Shown in pieces: positions 28,422-37,495 of a DNA stretch of 51,845 nt. The translations under genes were made by a program, and so were the position numbers. This DNA is from Ferrovibrio sp. (lineage in GTDB: Bacteria; Pseudomonadota; Alphaproteobacteria; Ferrovibrionales; Ferrovibrionaceae): contig NZ_JAGOLP010000021.1 in NCBI RefSeq assembly GCF_017994015.1, positions 1 to 51,845 on the forward strand. The letters are read 5' to 3'. Below the pieces are notes generated by a model. That model searched no databases and was not told the origin of the DNA. It saw only the letters and a list, made by a program, of their open reading frames with translations. Within the stretch, counting starts at the first letter, position 1. The number at the start of each line of letters is the position of its first letter.

Positions 28422-29735
28422 ATGAAGAATGCCTTCCGCCTGATTTTGTGCAGTACCGTTTTTGGCCTTCCTTTTGCTGTTCTGGCGCAGACTGCGCCGC
28501 AGGGCCAGGTTACGCCACCGGCCCAGACCGCGCCGCAAGCTTCTCCGGGCCAGGTGGCAGATCAGAAATTGCGTGAGCAGGAAGTTGGCGAGCGCAAGCA
28601 GGAAAGCTATACCGCGCAGGGCGTCCGGTTCGGTGGCTTCAATATCAATCCGAACTTCGAACTGCGCGAGAAATTCACTGACAACGTATACAGTTCGTCG
28701 GGTGATCGGCGCAGCGACTTCATCACGGTGATCAATCCGTGGGTCTATGCCAAGTCGGATTTCAGCGTGCATGAGGTCGAGGTTTACGGGACGGCCGAAT
28801 CGCATCGTTACGCCGAGTACAAGAACGAGAGCGACGAGCTCTACAATATTTACGCGCGCGGCAAATTTGATGTTTATCGCGACACTTGGATCGCCATCAA
28901 GCCGATGTATGACCGCGCCAAGGAAGATCGTGGTTCGCCCGATGCGACCAATGGCGTGAAGCCGACCCGGGTCTATAGCCGCAGCCTTGAATTGGAAGGC
29001 GAATACAAGCCGGGTGCCACCTGGCTGCGCTTTGACGCCGGCAGCAAGCTGATGAGCTTTGAAAATTCTATGCTTGGCAACGGCACTTCGGTCAACAACC
29101 ATGACCGTGACCGCCGCGAAGACAAGGCCGGCCTGCGCGTCGGCTACGAAGTTGTGCCGGGTTATTTTGCCTTTGTTGAAGGCCGCTATAATCAGCGCGA
29201 ATATGATCAAGCCCGGGATGACGGCGGCTTCAACCGCAATTCGCAGGGTGGTGAGTTCCGCGTTGGCGCCAGCATCGAACTGACCGGCAAGCTGAAGGGC
29301 GATGTTTTTGTCGGCTATATGATGCAGGAATATGACGACGCACGCTTCTCCAAGCTGCAAGAGCCGTCCGCTGGTATTGGCCTGCGCTGGAATGTCACGC
29401 CCTTGACCACGGTCAAGACCACCTTGCAGCGCACGGTTGAAGAAACCACGACCGGTAGCGTCGCCGGCCTGTTGCAGGATTTTATCGAATTGGGCATCGA
29501 CCACGAATTGCTGCGCAATCTGGTGGTTGGCGGCAGCATCAGCCTGACGCGCTCGGAATATCGCGGCACCAACCGAGAGGACGATCTGGTGGGTGCCAAG
29601 CTGAAAGCGCTCTATCGCCCCAACCAGAACATGCAGATCGGCGCCGAATACACCTACAATGGACGTGATTCGAGTCGTGATACGGGCGAATACCTGACCA
29701 ACACATTGATGGCGAAGGTGGTACTGAGCTATTAA
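28422..29735 (+). CDS. Outer-membrane beta-barrel protein of polysaccharide locus
   Basis: A 437-residue exported protein with a clear signal peptide (MKNAFRLILCSTVFGLPFAVLAQ). After a Pro/Gln-rich linker the mature part alternates polar and aromatic residues in many strands, for example VRFGGFNINPNFELREKFTD and MQIGAEYTYNGRDS, and ends MAKVVLSY with a terminal aromatic, as barrels do. It resembles the beta-barrel porin 2-type proteins (BBP2 group) that sit in exopolysaccharide clusters beside Wza-type genes. A role in letting polymer cross the outer membrane or anchoring it is inferred. About 60 bases separate it from the Wza-type gene. Confidence 0.82.
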   Translation: MKNAFRLILCSTVFGLPFAVLAQTAPQGQVTPPAQTAPQASPGQVADQKLREQEVGERKQESYTAQGVRFGGFNINPNFELREKFTDNVYSSSGDRRSDFITVINPWVYAKSDFSVHEVEVYGTAESHRYAEYKNESDELYNIYARGKFDVYRDTWIAIKPMYDRAKEDRGSPDATNGVKPTRVYSRSLELEGEYKPGATWLRFDAGSKLMSFENSMLGNGTSVNNHDRDRREDKAGLRVGYEVVPGYFAFVEGRYNQREYDQARDDGGFNRNSQGGEFRVGASIELTGKLKGDVFVGYMMQEYDDARFSKLQEPSAGIGLRWNVTPLTTVKTTLQRTVEETTTGSVAGLLQDFIELGIDHELLRNLVVGGSISLTRSEYRGTNREDDLVGAKLKALYRPNQNMQIGAEYTYNGRDSSRDTGEYLTNTLMAKVVLSY

Positions 29736-29796
29736 GTCTGGGCGCCAGGTTGGCGACAAAGCCATCCTGGCACAGTTGCTCCGACGCGAGGTCTAA

Positions 29797-30372
29797 GTGC
29801 GACGACTCGGTCTTTCCCTGCTGCTTCTCATCGCAGCCCTGTTTGCTGCCCTCCCTGGCGGTTCATGGTTCCCTGCGGCGCAGGCGCAGCAGGCTGCTGC
29901 TACTGATAATTCCTTCGTCTACCGCCTTGGCGCCAATGATCGCCTGCGCGTGATCGTTTTTGGCGAACCAGATCTGACCGGCGAATTCGAGGTTGACGGG
30001 CGTGGCAATGTATCGATGCCGCTGGTTGGCTCGGTGTCGGTGATCGGCCTGACCCTGGTGGAAGCCGAGCGGGCGCTTGAGACCAAGCTGCGTGACGGCT
30101 TTCTGCAAAATCCCCGCGTCAATGTGGAAGTGCTGAACTACCGGCCGTTCTTCATCATCGGTGAGGTCAACACCCCGGGCCGCTATCCCTATGTGAATGG
30201 CATGCTGGTGCTGAATGCTGCGGCCATCGGCGGCGGCTTCACCTATCGCGCCGACCGCAAGGATGTAAAAATCCGCCGCGAAACCAAGAATGGCACGCAG
30301 ACCATTAAAGCGACGCTGGAAACCGTAGTGCAGCCCGGTGATGTGATCGAGATCGGCGAGCGGTTCTTCTGA
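29797..30372 (+). CDS. Wza-type polysaccharide export protein
   Basis: A 191-residue periplasmic or outer-membrane export protein of the Poly_export/SLBB type. The signal peptide (LLLLIAALFAALPGG, then AQAQ) has no lipobox cysteine, so it is not a lipoprotein like E. coli Wza. YRLGANDRLRVIVFGEPDLTG and FEVDGRGNVSMPLVGSVSV are the Poly_export domain; FFIIGEVNTPGRYPY and LNAAAIGGGFTYRADR are the SLBB-like part. It is much shorter than Wza (about 380) and has only one SLBB unit, as is common in alphaproteobacteria. The start is a GTG with GAGG seven bases upstream. Confidence 0.92.
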   Translation: MRRLGLSLLLLIAALFAALPGGSWFPAAQAQQAAATDNSFVYRLGANDRLRVIVFGEPDLTGEFEVDGRGNVSMPLVGSVSVIGLTLVEAERALETKLRDGFLQNPRVNVEVLNYRPFFIIGEVNTPGRYPYVNGMLVLNAAAIGGGFTYRADRKDVKIRRETKNGTQTIKATLETVVQPGDVIEIGERFF

Positions 30373-30430
30373 GCCGCTCGGCCATTGCTGGTCCCAGCAG
30401 GCCGGAACTGGCCAGATAACGGAAGCTGGC

Positions 30431-31498
30431 TTGAGCAAAGCAGGTGCATCCCCCCTCCCCGTGCTGTTGCAGGCCTGCCGCCCGCAGCCAGCTTCGGCTT
30501 TGCCCGCCACATTGGCAGCCTATCTGGCGCAGCAGCAAGGTGAAGCCGGCTGGGACGCGCTGCAAAACCTGGCCCTGCGACATGGTGTGCTGCCGCTGCT
30601 GTATCACGGCTTGAAACAAGCTGGTGTTGCCATGCCGGAACAGTTTCAGGCCGCCAACCAGCGTGTCACCCTGCGCAATCTGCGCCTGGGTGCCGAGCTG
30701 CATCGTGTTGTGGCGCATCTGCAAGCCGCCGGGCTGCCCTGCCTGACCCTGAAAGGCCCGGCCCAAAGCCAGCTCGCCTATGGCAATATCGCACTACGCA
30801 GCGGCACCGATCTGGATATCGCCACGCCACCCGAGGCGCGCAGCGACGTGATGCAGGCTCTGGCGGCACTGGGTTATGTGCAGGATGATCCCGTCCAGTC
30901 CGTCACCGCCCTGGAGCATCTGGGCCAGATCAACCTGCGCCACCACACATCCGGGCTGCTGCTTGATCTGCATTGGCGCCTCAATCCATTGGAAGGCTTC
31001 TTTCCGCTAGCGGTGACATCTGCCATCGCCGCCAGCCGCACAGTGCCGGTTGCCGGTGTGGCCGTGCCGGTGCTGGGCGATCAGCATCGCCTGCTATATC
31101 TGGCGGTGCATGGCGCCCTGCACCGCTGGGAACGCCTGATCTGGCTGTGCGATCTGGCCTGGGAATTACACCCCGACATGCCGGCGCAAAACGACATGGC
31201 CGCAATCCGCCGGATGGCCGCGGAAACCGGCGCGGCCCGCCTGTTGCAACTATCGCTGCATCTGGCGGCGACCGAACTGGGCGCTGCGGTGGATGCCGAA
31301 GCCCGGCGCCCGCTGCCGCCCGGCCTTGCCCTGGCAACAGCCTGGATGCGCCACAAGCTGTCTGTGGCGCCAATGGCCGGCGAGGTGCCGAATATAGTGC
31401 GCATTGCCACGCTGCTGCTGTTTCAGGATGGCTGGCGCCGCCGCTGGGGCGAACTGTGCCGCATGGCCGGCCGCGCCAAAGCCAGGCTGGCGGGATAA
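30431..31498 (+). CDS. Nucleotidyltransferase-like protein of polysaccharide cluster
   Basis: A 355-residue cytoplasmic protein of the uncharacterised nucleotidyltransferase group (NTP_transf_5 type). The recognisable segments are CLTLKGPAQSQLAYGN, then SGTDLDIATPPEARSDVM, where the two aspartates of D-x-D fit the catalytic pair, and LLLDLHWRLNP. HRLLYLAVHGALHRWERLIWLCDL is the usual C-terminal helical part. Proteins of this type recur in exopolysaccharide clusters but their substrate is unknown. The start is a TTG at 30431 with GGAAG upstream. It ends two bases from the convergent mnmA. The middle part of the fusion protein at 20386-22296 may be a distant relative. Confidence 0.8.
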   Translation: MSKAGASPLPVLLQACRPQPASALPATLAAYLAQQQGEAGWDALQNLALRHGVLPLLYHGLKQAGVAMPEQFQAANQRVTLRNLRLGAELHRVVAHLQAAGLPCLTLKGPAQSQLAYGNIALRSGTDLDIATPPEARSDVMQALAALGYVQDDPVQSVTALEHLGQINLRHHTSGLLLDLHWRLNPLEGFFPLAVTSAIAASRTVPVAGVAVPVLGDQHRLLYLAVHGALHRWERLIWLCDLAWELHPDMPAQNDMAAIRRMAAETGAARLLQLSLHLAATELGAAVDAEARRPLPPGLALATAWMRHKLSVAPMAGEVPNIVRIATLLLFQDGWRRRWGELCRMAGRAKARLAG

Positions 31499-31500
31499 GC

Positions 31501-32634
31501 CTATGCCGCCGCCGCGCCGCTGGCATCCTGCTGGCGCGTGATCCAGCCGCCGCCCAGCAATTGCTCGCCATCATACATCACGCCGGCCTGGCCGGGCGCC
31601 ACGCCATATTCGGGCTGCGCCAGCACCAGCCGCGCCTCGCCCGCAGCATTGCCGGGATAGGCCACCGCGGCCACGGCCGGCTGGGCCGAGCGCAGCTTGA
31701 CCAAAACCGCCCGCCCCTCGGCCCCGAGCGGCGCGGCCGCAAGCCAGTTCAGCCCGCTTAGCCGCACTTCATTTTGCGCCAGCGCCGCTTTGGGGCCAAC
31801 GATGACGCGGCGCTGGCCGGCCTCGATCCGCACCACATAAAGCGGTTCGGCATGGGCGATGCCAAGCCCCTTGCGCTGGCCCACGGTGAAATGGATCACC
31901 CCGGCATGGCGGCCCAGCACGCGGCCATCCACATGCACAATCTCGCCCGGCTCGGCGGCGGCCGGACGCAGCCGGGTGACCACGCTGGCATAATCGCCAT
32001 TCGGCACAAAACAGATATCCTGGCTATCGGGCTTGTCGGCCACCAGCAGATCCAGTTCGGCGGCAATGGCACGCACCGCCGGCTTTTCCATGTCTCCAAG
32101 CGGAAAACGCAGGAAATCCAGCTGCTCGCGGGTGGTTGTATAGAGGAAATAGCTCTGGTCGCGGTGCGGATCGCGGCCGCGATGCAATTCAGCGCCCTGC
32201 AGCCCCAGCGCCCGGCGCACATAATGCCCGGTGGCCAGGCAATCGGCATCCAGGTCGCGGGCGGCGGCCAGCAGGTCGCGGAATTTCACCGTCTGATTGC
32301 AGCGGATACAGGGAATCGGGGTTTCGCCGCGCATGTAGGAATCGGCAAAATCATCCATCACGCTGTGCTTGAAGCGGCTTTCGTAATCCAGCACATAATG
32401 CGGAATATCCAGCCTGGCCGCGACATTGCGCGCATCATGGATATCCTGGCCGGCGCAGCAGGCGCCCTTGCGCCGCACCGCCTCGCCATGATCGTAAAGT
32501 TGCAGGGTGATGCCAACCACGTCATAGCCCTGGCGCGCCAACAGCCCGGCCACCACCGAACTGTCTACGCCGCCCGACATTGCCACCACCACGCGGGTCT
32601 GGCTTTCCGGCTTGTCAAAACCAAGGGAATTCAT
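31501..32634 (-). CDS. mnmA: tRNA-specific 2-thiouridylase MnmA
   Basis: A 377-residue enzyme that puts sulfur on U34 of tRNAs for Lys, Glu and Gln. The ATP-binding PP-loop SGGVDSS is at residues 20-26. The two catalytic cysteines are visible: Cys112 in RCNQTVKF and Cys208 in [25 protein letters not shown], and [11 protein letters not shown] are further family signatures. The length is normal. It is divergent from rpsF with 208 bases between the starts, and convergent with the nucleotidyltransferase-like gene, two bases apart. Confidence 0.97.
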   Translation of the reverse strand: MNSLGFDKPESQTRVVVAMSGGVDSSVVAGLLARQGYDVVGITLQLYDHGEAVRRKGACCAGQDIHDARNVAARLDIPHYVLDYESRFKHSVMDDFADSYMRGETPIPCIRCNQTVKFRDLLAAARDLDADCLATGHYVRRALGLQGAELHRGRDPHRDQSYFLYTTTREQLDFLRFPLGDMEKPAVRAIAAELDLLVADKPDSQDICFVPNGDYASVVTRLRPAAAEPGEIVHVDGRVLGRHAGVIHFTVGQRKGLGIAHAEPLYVVRIEAGQRRVIVGPKAALAQNEVRLSGLNWLAAAPLGAEGRAVLVKLRSAQPAVAAVAYPGNAAGEARLVLAQPEYGVAPGQAGVMYDGEQLLGGGWITRQQDASGAAAA

Positions 32635-32701
32635 GGCCCGGCACTATAGGGTTGCCGGGCGCAGAGGCAAGCCCGACCATACAAAACTGGGCAAAAAGCG
32701 C

Positions 32702-32729
32702 TTGCGGCGGTGGCGATGATGTGTATAGT
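32702..32729 (+). promoter_or_regulatory. Putative sigma-70 type promoter of the rpsF operon
   Basis: TTGCGG at 32702-32707 and TATAGT at 32724-32729 with a 16-base spacer. About 110 bases of GC-rich leader separate it from rpsF. S6:S18-binding leaders are known upstream of rpsF in many bacteria; the leader here has GC-rich inverted repeats near 32810, but I could not match the known motif. Confidence 0.4.
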
Positions 32730-32842
32730 CCGCCGCCTACATAGCTCCTTGCTGGGACCATCAGGTTCCGGCTAGGTCCGCTCCGCCGGCACATGGGGTG
32801 TTCGGGCGGCGGGCCGCTAAAAGCCAGAAGGAGAGCTGCACG

Positions 32843-33280
32843 ATGGCGTTCTACGAGAACGTTTTCATCGCGCGCCAGGATATCTCGACCGCTCAGGTCG
32901 AGGCCATGGCAGCGCAATTCACCGATATCATCAAGGGCCAGGGCGGCGAAGTCACCAAGACTGAAAATTGGGGCCTGCGCAACCTGACCTACCGTATCAA
33001 GAAGAACAAGAAGGGCCATTACGTCCTTCTGAACATCACCGCCGAAGGCGGCGCGGTGGCCGAGTTGGAGCGCAACATGCGCATCAACGAAGACATCCTG
33101 CGCTACATGACCGTGCGCGTGGAAGCTCTGGAGGAAGGTCCCTCCGTGATGCTGCAAAACAAGAACCGCGAAGACCGGCCGCGCCGCGAAGGCGACCGCT
33201 TTGACCGTGGTGACCGTTTTGACCGCGGCGAGCGTCGCCCGCGTGACCGTGATGAAGCTTCCGTAGGGGAGAGCGAATAA
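32843..33280 (+). CDS. rpsF: 30S ribosomal protein S6
   Basis: A 145-residue S6, which pairs with S18 on the 30S platform. It opens [15 protein letters not shown], with the usual [19 protein letters not shown] and YMTVRVEAL segments. The C-terminal 35 residues are highly charged ([14 protein letters not shown]) as in alphaproteobacterial forms. ATG 32843 follows AGAAGGAGAG, a strong ribosome site, so an upstream start at 32798 is rejected. Its stop overlaps the rpsR start by one base (TAATG). Confidence 0.97.
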   Translation: MAFYENVFIARQDISTAQVEAMAAQFTDIIKGQGGEVTKTENWGLRNLTYRIKKNKKGHYVLLNITAEGGAVAELERNMRINEDILRYMTVRVEALEEGPSVMLQNKNREDRPRREGDRFDRGDRFDRGERRPRDRDEASVGESE

Positions 33281-33594
33281 TGGCCTTCCAACAGCGTTCC
33301 TCGCAGGGTGGTGAGCGTCGTGGTGGTGCCGGCGGTGCCGGTGGTGCGGCTGGTGGTGCTGGCGGCGCGGCGCGTCGTCCGTTCTTCCGCCGTCGCAAGA
33401 CCTGCCCGTTCTCGGGCGCCAATGCGCCGAAGATCGACTACAAGGATGTGAAGCTGCTGTCGCGCTTCATCTCCGAGCGCGGCAAGATCGTGCCGTCGCG
33501 CATCACCGCAGTTTCGGCCAAGAAGCAGCGCGAACTGGCAACCGCCATCAAGCGCGCGCGCAATCTGGCCCTGCTGCCCTTCGTCATCAAGTGA
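33280..33594 (+). CDS. rpsR: 30S ribosomal protein S18, Gly/Ala-rich N-terminal extension
   Basis: A 104-residue S18. The conserved body starts near residue 33 with [14 protein letters not shown], then [25 protein letters not shown] and [20 protein letters not shown]. Before it stand about 30 residues dominated by Gly and Ala (AGGAGGAAGGAGGAA), longer than the usual S18 of 75-85 residues. The start overlaps the rpsF stop by one base, which ties the extension to the reading frame. It binds S6 and 16S rRNA. Confidence 0.97.
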   Translation: MAFQQRSSQGGERRGGAGGAGGAAGGAGGAARRPFFRRRKTCPFSGANAPKIDYKDVKLLSRFISERGKIVPSRITAVSAKKQRELATAIKRARNLALLPFVIK

Positions 33595-33607
33595 TGTGAG
33601 TAAGGCT

Positions 33608-33633
33608 GGGCGCCGCCTTTTGCGGCAGCGCCC
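33608..33633 (+). terminator. Hairpin after rpsR (possible attenuator)
   Basis: GCCGC-CTTTT-GCGGC forms a hairpin that can extend outward with GGGC against GCCC across a short bulge. No T-run follows, so it may be a processing or partial termination site that lowers expression of the next gene rather than a full terminator. Confidence 0.4.
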
Positions 33634-33648
33634 GGCTTTGGCGCCGCG

Positions 33649-34614
33649 ATGATCCGCAGTCTTGTCTTCGGCGGCCTTGCCGGCACTGCCAGCGCCTTGC
33701 TGGTGATGACCGTGGTGGGCAGCCCGTTCGGGATGGTTCTGGGTTATCTGGCACCATTGCCGCTGTTCTTCGCCGGCCTCACCAAGGGTGTTGGTGCGGC
33801 AGCAGCAGCGGCGGCGGCGGGTACACTGGTTTCGGCTTACAATGGCGTGATGCCGGCCGTCACCTTCGCGTTGCTGTTTGGCCTGCCGGCCTTGTGGCTG
33901 GTGCGTCAGGCTTTGTTGGCCCGTCCGGCCGAAGAAGCCGGCAGCGACGCGGAACTGGCCGATGGGCTGGAATGGTTTCCACCCGGCGGTCTGGTGTTGC
34001 GCTTGGCCGGCTGGTCCGGGCTGTTATTGGCCCTCGCCCTGCTGGCCACATCGGGCCACGAAGGCGGCCTGCTGGGTGCCTTGCAGCCGGTGTTGCAGCA
34101 ATTCTTCATCGCCATGCAGGCGGCGGAGAGCGGCGGCGACCAGGCGGCGAAACTGGCCGAGACGGCGGCGCGCATGATGCCGGCGGTGGTGGCGGTGAGC
34201 TGGCTCACCATGCTCACCATCAACGGCACCCTGGCGCAGGGTCTGGCAGTGCTGGTTAAGCAGAATGCCCGGCCGACGCCGCATTATTCGGCGCTGAGCC
34301 TGCCGCGTTACATGGCGATGGGCCTGGGCGGCGCGGTACTGGCAGTCATGGTGCTGCCGGCGGAGACAAGTTTCATCGCTGTTGCGGCAACGGCGATTCT
34401 GGCCTTCCCCTATTTCTTGCAGGGGCTGGCGGTGGTGCATGTGCTGGCAAACAAGGCGCCGGCATCGGGTTTGATTTTGGCCGCGTTCTACGCGGCTCTG
34501 GTGGTGGCCAGCTTACTGGTGGGCATACTGGTGGTGGGCCTGGGATTGATCGAGGAATGGGCGGGTTTCCGCCGGCGTGTCGCCGGGGCAGGAACCAGCC
34601 GGGAGAGTGACTGA
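33649..34614 (+). CDS. DUF2232 polytopic membrane protein
   Basis: A 321-residue inner-membrane protein with about eight hydrophobic segments (for example [19 protein letters not shown] and [20 protein letters not shown]). It fits the DUF2232/YybS-like group often encoded between rpsR and rplI in alphaproteobacteria. Its biochemical role is unknown. The stop shares one base with the rplI start, so the two are translationally coupled. Confidence 0.85.
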   Translation: MIRSLVFGGLAGTASALLVMTVVGSPFGMVLGYLAPLPLFFAGLTKGVGAAAAAAAAGTLVSAYNGVMPAVTFALLFGLPALWLVRQALLARPAEEAGSDAELADGLEWFPPGGLVLRLAGWSGLLLALALLATSGHEGGLLGALQPVLQQFFIAMQAAESGGDQAAKLAETAARMMPAVVAVSWLTMLTINGTLAQGLAVLVKQNARPTPHYSALSLPRYMAMGLGGAVLAVMVLPAETSFIAVAATAILAFPYFLQGLAVVHVLANKAPASGLILAAFYAALVVASLLVGILVVGLGLIEEWAGFRRRVAGAGTSRESD

Positions 34615-35153
34615 TGGACGTGATCCTTTTGCAACGGGTCGAGAAGCTCGGCCAGATGGGCGACGTGGTCAAGGTGAAGGACGGCTTTGCCCGTAACTTC
34701 CTGCTGCCGCGCAAGAAGGCGCTGCGCGCCACCAATGCCAACAAGGCGCTGTTCGACAAACAGCGCGCCCAGCTGGAAGCGCAGAACCTGCAACAGCGCC
34801 AGGAGGCCGAAAAGGTCGCCCAGAAGATGGCCGGCCTGTCGGTCACCATCCTGCGCCAGGCCGGCGATTCGGGCCAGCTCTACGGCTCGGTCAGCGCCCG
34901 CGACATCGCCGACGCCGCCACCGAGGCCGGCTTCACCATCGGCCGCAGCCAGGTCAACCTGGTGTTGCCGATCAAGACCATCGGCATCTCGGAAGTGCAG
35001 GTCAGCCTGCATCCGGAAGTCAGCCTGGCAGTCAAGGTGAACGTGGCCCGCTCGGCTTCGGAAGCCGAAGCCCAGGCCGGCACCGGCGAAGCCTATTTCG
35101 AGGCCCCGGAAGCCGAGGAAGTGGCCGAGGAAGACGAAGAAACCGAAGAGTAA
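34614..35153 (+). CDS. rplI: 50S ribosomal protein L9
   Basis: A 179-residue L9. The N-terminal domain [19 protein letters not shown] and the [13 protein letters not shown] segment are diagnostic, followed by the long connecting helix and the C-terminal rRNA-binding domain ([16 protein letters not shown]). About 30 acidic residues form a tail ([14 protein letters not shown]), a common feature in this class; most L9 proteins have about 150 residues. A strong terminator follows. Confidence 0.97.
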   Translation: MDVILLQRVEKLGQMGDVVKVKDGFARNFLLPRKKALRATNANKALFDKQRAQLEAQNLQQRQEAEKVAQKMAGLSVTILRQAGDSGQLYGSVSARDIADAATEAGFTIGRSQVNLVLPIKTIGISEVQVSLHPEVSLAVKVNVARSASEAEAQAGTGEAYFEAPEAEEVAEEDEETEE

Positions 35154-35185
35154 TCTTCGCTCTCTGCTTTCTGGCAGCGAATTCA

Positions 35186-35210
35186 CCCGCCGGGCAACCG
35201 GCGGGTTTTT
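35186..35210 (+). terminator. Rho-independent terminator of the rpsF-rplI operon
   Basis: CCCGCCGG, a GCAA tetraloop, then CCGGCGGG and five T. The 8-bp perfect GC stem with a GNRA-type loop 33 bases after the rplI stop is a textbook terminator and separates the ribosomal genes from dnaB. Confidence 0.93.
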
Positions 35211-35280
35211 CGTTTACGCGGCGGATATCCACCCTTCACGGCGAGCATAGCCCAGGCAGCGCACGCGCAACCGCTGTGGG

Positions 35281-35350
35281 TGTGGATAACAGCTTGTAAG
35301 GCATTGGTTTCACATAGCCAGTTATCCACCAATGCGCAGCGGTGGATAAC
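35281..35350. promoter_or_regulatory. DnaA-box cluster upstream of dnaB
   Basis: TGTGGATAA at 35281-35289 is the exact complement of the DnaA-box consensus TTATCCACA. TTATCCACC (35322-35330) and GGTGGATAA (35341-35349) each differ at one end position and form a perfect 10-bp inverted repeat with a 10-base spacer (35321-35350). A weaker site, ATATCCACC, is at 35225-35233. They lie 90-160 bases before the dnaB start, suitable for DnaA control of dnaB or, less likely, as part of an origin. Confidence 0.65.
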
Positions 35351-35438
35351 CTGCGATTTGTTCACACAGCAGGCCACCAATCAGTCTTAATGCGCCCCCG
35401 CCCCGCCCGCTCCGTCACAGGTTGGTAACGCCAAGGTC

Positions 35439-36935
35439 ATGAACGCGCCCGTCACGCTCTCGCCCACCGCCGCTACCGGCACCGATGCCGCTGGCACCGC
35501 ACAACTATACCGCACTGCGCCGCATAACCTGGATGCCGAACAGGAATTGCTCGGCGCCATCCTGGTGAACAACGACGCGGCGCACCGGGTTTCCGGCTTC
35601 CTGCGCCCGGAGCACCTGCATAACGAGGTGCATCGTCGCATCTACGAGGCGGCGCTGACCCTGGTGGAGCGCGGCGAAATCGCCAATCCGGTAACGCTGA
35701 AGGCCTATTTCGAACGCGACGAATTGCTGGCCCAGATCGGCGGCCCGGCCTATCTGGCGCGGCTGGCGGCCGGCGCCACCACCGTGATCAATGCCGAGGA
35801 TTACGCCCGGGTGATCCATGACCTGGCGATGCGGCGCGAGTTGATCAAGGTGGGCGAGGATATGGTGAACCGCGCCTATGATCCGAAGGTGGACGAGGCG
35901 GCGCGCGAGCAGATCGAGGATGCCGAGCAGCGCCTGTTCCAGCTTGCCGATGAAGGCAATTCGGAAGGCGGCTTCATCAATTTCAAGGATTCGATCCGCC
36001 AGTCCATCGAGATGATCGACGCCGCCTGGAAAAAGGGCGGCATGAGCGGTGTGGAAACCAAGCTGCGCGATCTCGACGACAAGCTTGGCGGCATGCATCG
36101 AAGCGATCTGATCATCCTGGCCGGCCGTCCTTCCATGGGCAAGACCGCCCTGGCCACCAACATGGCCTTCAATGCCGCCAAGCTGTATTTCGAAACCGGC
36201 GGCGAGCGCGGCGCGCCGGTGGCTTTCTTCTCGCTCGAAATGTCAGCCGAGCAGCTTGCCACCCGTATTCTCTCCGAACAGAGCGGCGTGACCTCGGAAA
36301 AGCTGCGCCGTGGCGATATCACCGAAGAGGAATTCAGCCGCCAGATTGTGCCGACCTCGAAGCTGCTGGCGCAGGTGCCGTTTTATATCGACGATACCGG
36401 CGCGATCTCGATCTCGCTGTTGCGCAGCCGCGCCCGCCGGCTCAAGCGCACTGCCAATATTGGCATGATCGTGGTGGATTATTTGCAGCTCGTGCGCGGC
36501 AGCAATTCGCGCCGCAACGACAACCGCGTGCAGGAAATTTCCGAAGTGACCCAGGCGCTCAAGGCGCTGGCCAAGGACCTGCATGTGCCGGTGGTGGCGC
36601 TCTCGCAGCTCAGCCGCGCGGTGGAAAGCCGCGACGACAAACGCCCGCAGCTTTCGGATTTGCGTGAATCAGGCGCCATCGAGCAGGATGCCGACGTGGT
36701 GATGTTTGTGTTCCGCGAGGAATATTACGAGATGCGCAAGGAGCCCACCATGGGCACGCCGGAACATGCCGCCTGGCAGGACAAGATGGCGCGCATCGCC
36801 AATCTGGCCGAGGTGATTGTGGGCAAGCAGCGCCATGGCCCGATCGGCCGCGTGCTGCTGCATTTTGAACCCAACCTGACCCGCTTCAGCGATTATGCCG
36901 GCGCCGACCATTTGCCGGAAAATTACGGCGATTGA
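35439..36935 (+). CDS. dnaB: Replicative DNA helicase DnaB
   Basis: A 498-residue hexameric helicase that unwinds DNA at the fork and recruits primase. The N-terminal domain begins after a low-complexity start with RTAPHNLDAEQELLGAIL. The RecA-like domain has Walker A GRPSMGKTAL at residues 228-237, FFSLEMSAEQLATRIL, Walker B MIVVDYLQLV and the H4-type segment ALSQLSRAVESRDDKRPQLSD. LRESGAIEQDADVVMFVFRE is also diagnostic. No intein is present. AAGG lies just before ATG 35439. DnaA-box-like sites lie upstream. Confidence 0.97.
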   Translation: MNAPVTLSPTAATGTDAAGTAQLYRTAPHNLDAEQELLGAILVNNDAAHRVSGFLRPEHLHNEVHRRIYEAALTLVERGEIANPVTLKAYFERDELLAQIGGPAYLARLAAGATTVINAEDYARVIHDLAMRRELIKVGEDMVNRAYDPKVDEAAREQIEDAEQRLFQLADEGNSEGGFINFKDSIRQSIEMIDAAWKKGGMSGVETKLRDLDDKLGGMHRSDLIILAGRPSMGKTALATNMAFNAAKLYFETGGERGAPVAFFSLEMSAEQLATRILSEQSGVTSEKLRRGDITEEEFSRQIVPTSKLLAQVPFYIDDTGAISISLLRSRARRLKRTANIGMIVVDYLQLVRGSNSRRNDNRVQEISEVTQALKALAKDLHVPVVALSQLSRAVESRDDKRPQLSDLRESGAIEQDADVVMFVFREEYYEMRKEPTMGTPEHAAWQDKMARIANLAEVIVGKQRHGPIGRVLLHFEPNLTRFSDYAGADHLPENYGD

Positions 36936-37007
36936 CCTGCGTCAAGGCCGCCCGGCGCCAGGTGGCCTATGCTTCCTGCCATCAGTAGAGGATGGAAGGA
37001 TAATCCC

Positions 37008-37406
37008 ATGACGCATCATCATGCCGTGGTCTGGCTCGACCATGCCGAGGCCCGCGTGTTCCAGTTCAACCGCGACGAGGCCGAGAAACTGGTGGTGCAT
37101 GGCCACAAGCATCACCTGCATCACAAGGCCGGTGCCATCGGCTCGGGCCGCGATGCCGCCGATACCGGTTTCTTCGATGCCATCGCCGCCACGCTGGAAA
37201 CCTGCGGCGAAGTGCTGCTGCTCGGCCCCGGCGCCGCCAAGCTGGAATTCATCCGCTACACGCATCGGACCAAGCCGACGCTGGAAGCCAAGATTGCCGG
37301 CGTGGAAACCGTGGATCATCCCAGCGATGGCCAGATCGTGGCCTATGCGCGCAAGTATTTTGTCGCCAAGGATCGCATGCGGCCGCTGCTCGCCCAGCCG
37401 GCCTGA
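37008..37406 (+). CDS. Small eRF1-like/translational machinery family protein
   Basis: A 132-residue cytoplasmic protein opening MTHHHAVVWLDHAEARVFQF. The sequence resembles a small bacterial family, usually labelled translational machinery protein, that looks like one domain of archaeal/eukaryotic release factor eRF1 (GEVLLLGPGAAKLEFIRY corresponds to its core). No function is established. Several histidines cluster near residues 35-45 (HGHKHHLHHK). ATG 37008 is chosen because AAGGA stands ahead of it; an earlier in-frame ATG at 36969 gives an atypical start. Confidence 0.75.
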   Translation: MTHHHAVVWLDHAEARVFQFNRDEAEKLVVHGHKHHLHHKAGAIGSGRDAADTGFFDAIAATLETCGEVLLLGPGAAKLEFIRYTHRTKPTLEAKIAGVETVDHPSDGQIVAYARKYFVAKDRMRPLLAQPA

Positions 37407-37495
37407 TAAGCCAAACTTATCGCCTGCCATCGCCAGTAAGTATTGGATTTGAACCCCCGCGCCGGCTGTATGCTGTAGCTCACATAGCAGCCAGC

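Noticed and set aside
28326..29765. Minus-strand frame of 479 codons
   Set aside because: Antisense to the outer-membrane barrel and its flanks; the plus frame has a signal peptide and barrel pattern.
32730..32842. S6:S18-binding leader RNA upstream of rpsF
   Set aside because: GC-rich inverted repeats are present, but I could not match the known motif by eye; noted only with the promoter.
32615..33157. Minus-strand frame of 180 codons over rpsF
   Set aside because: Antisense to a certain ribosomal gene.
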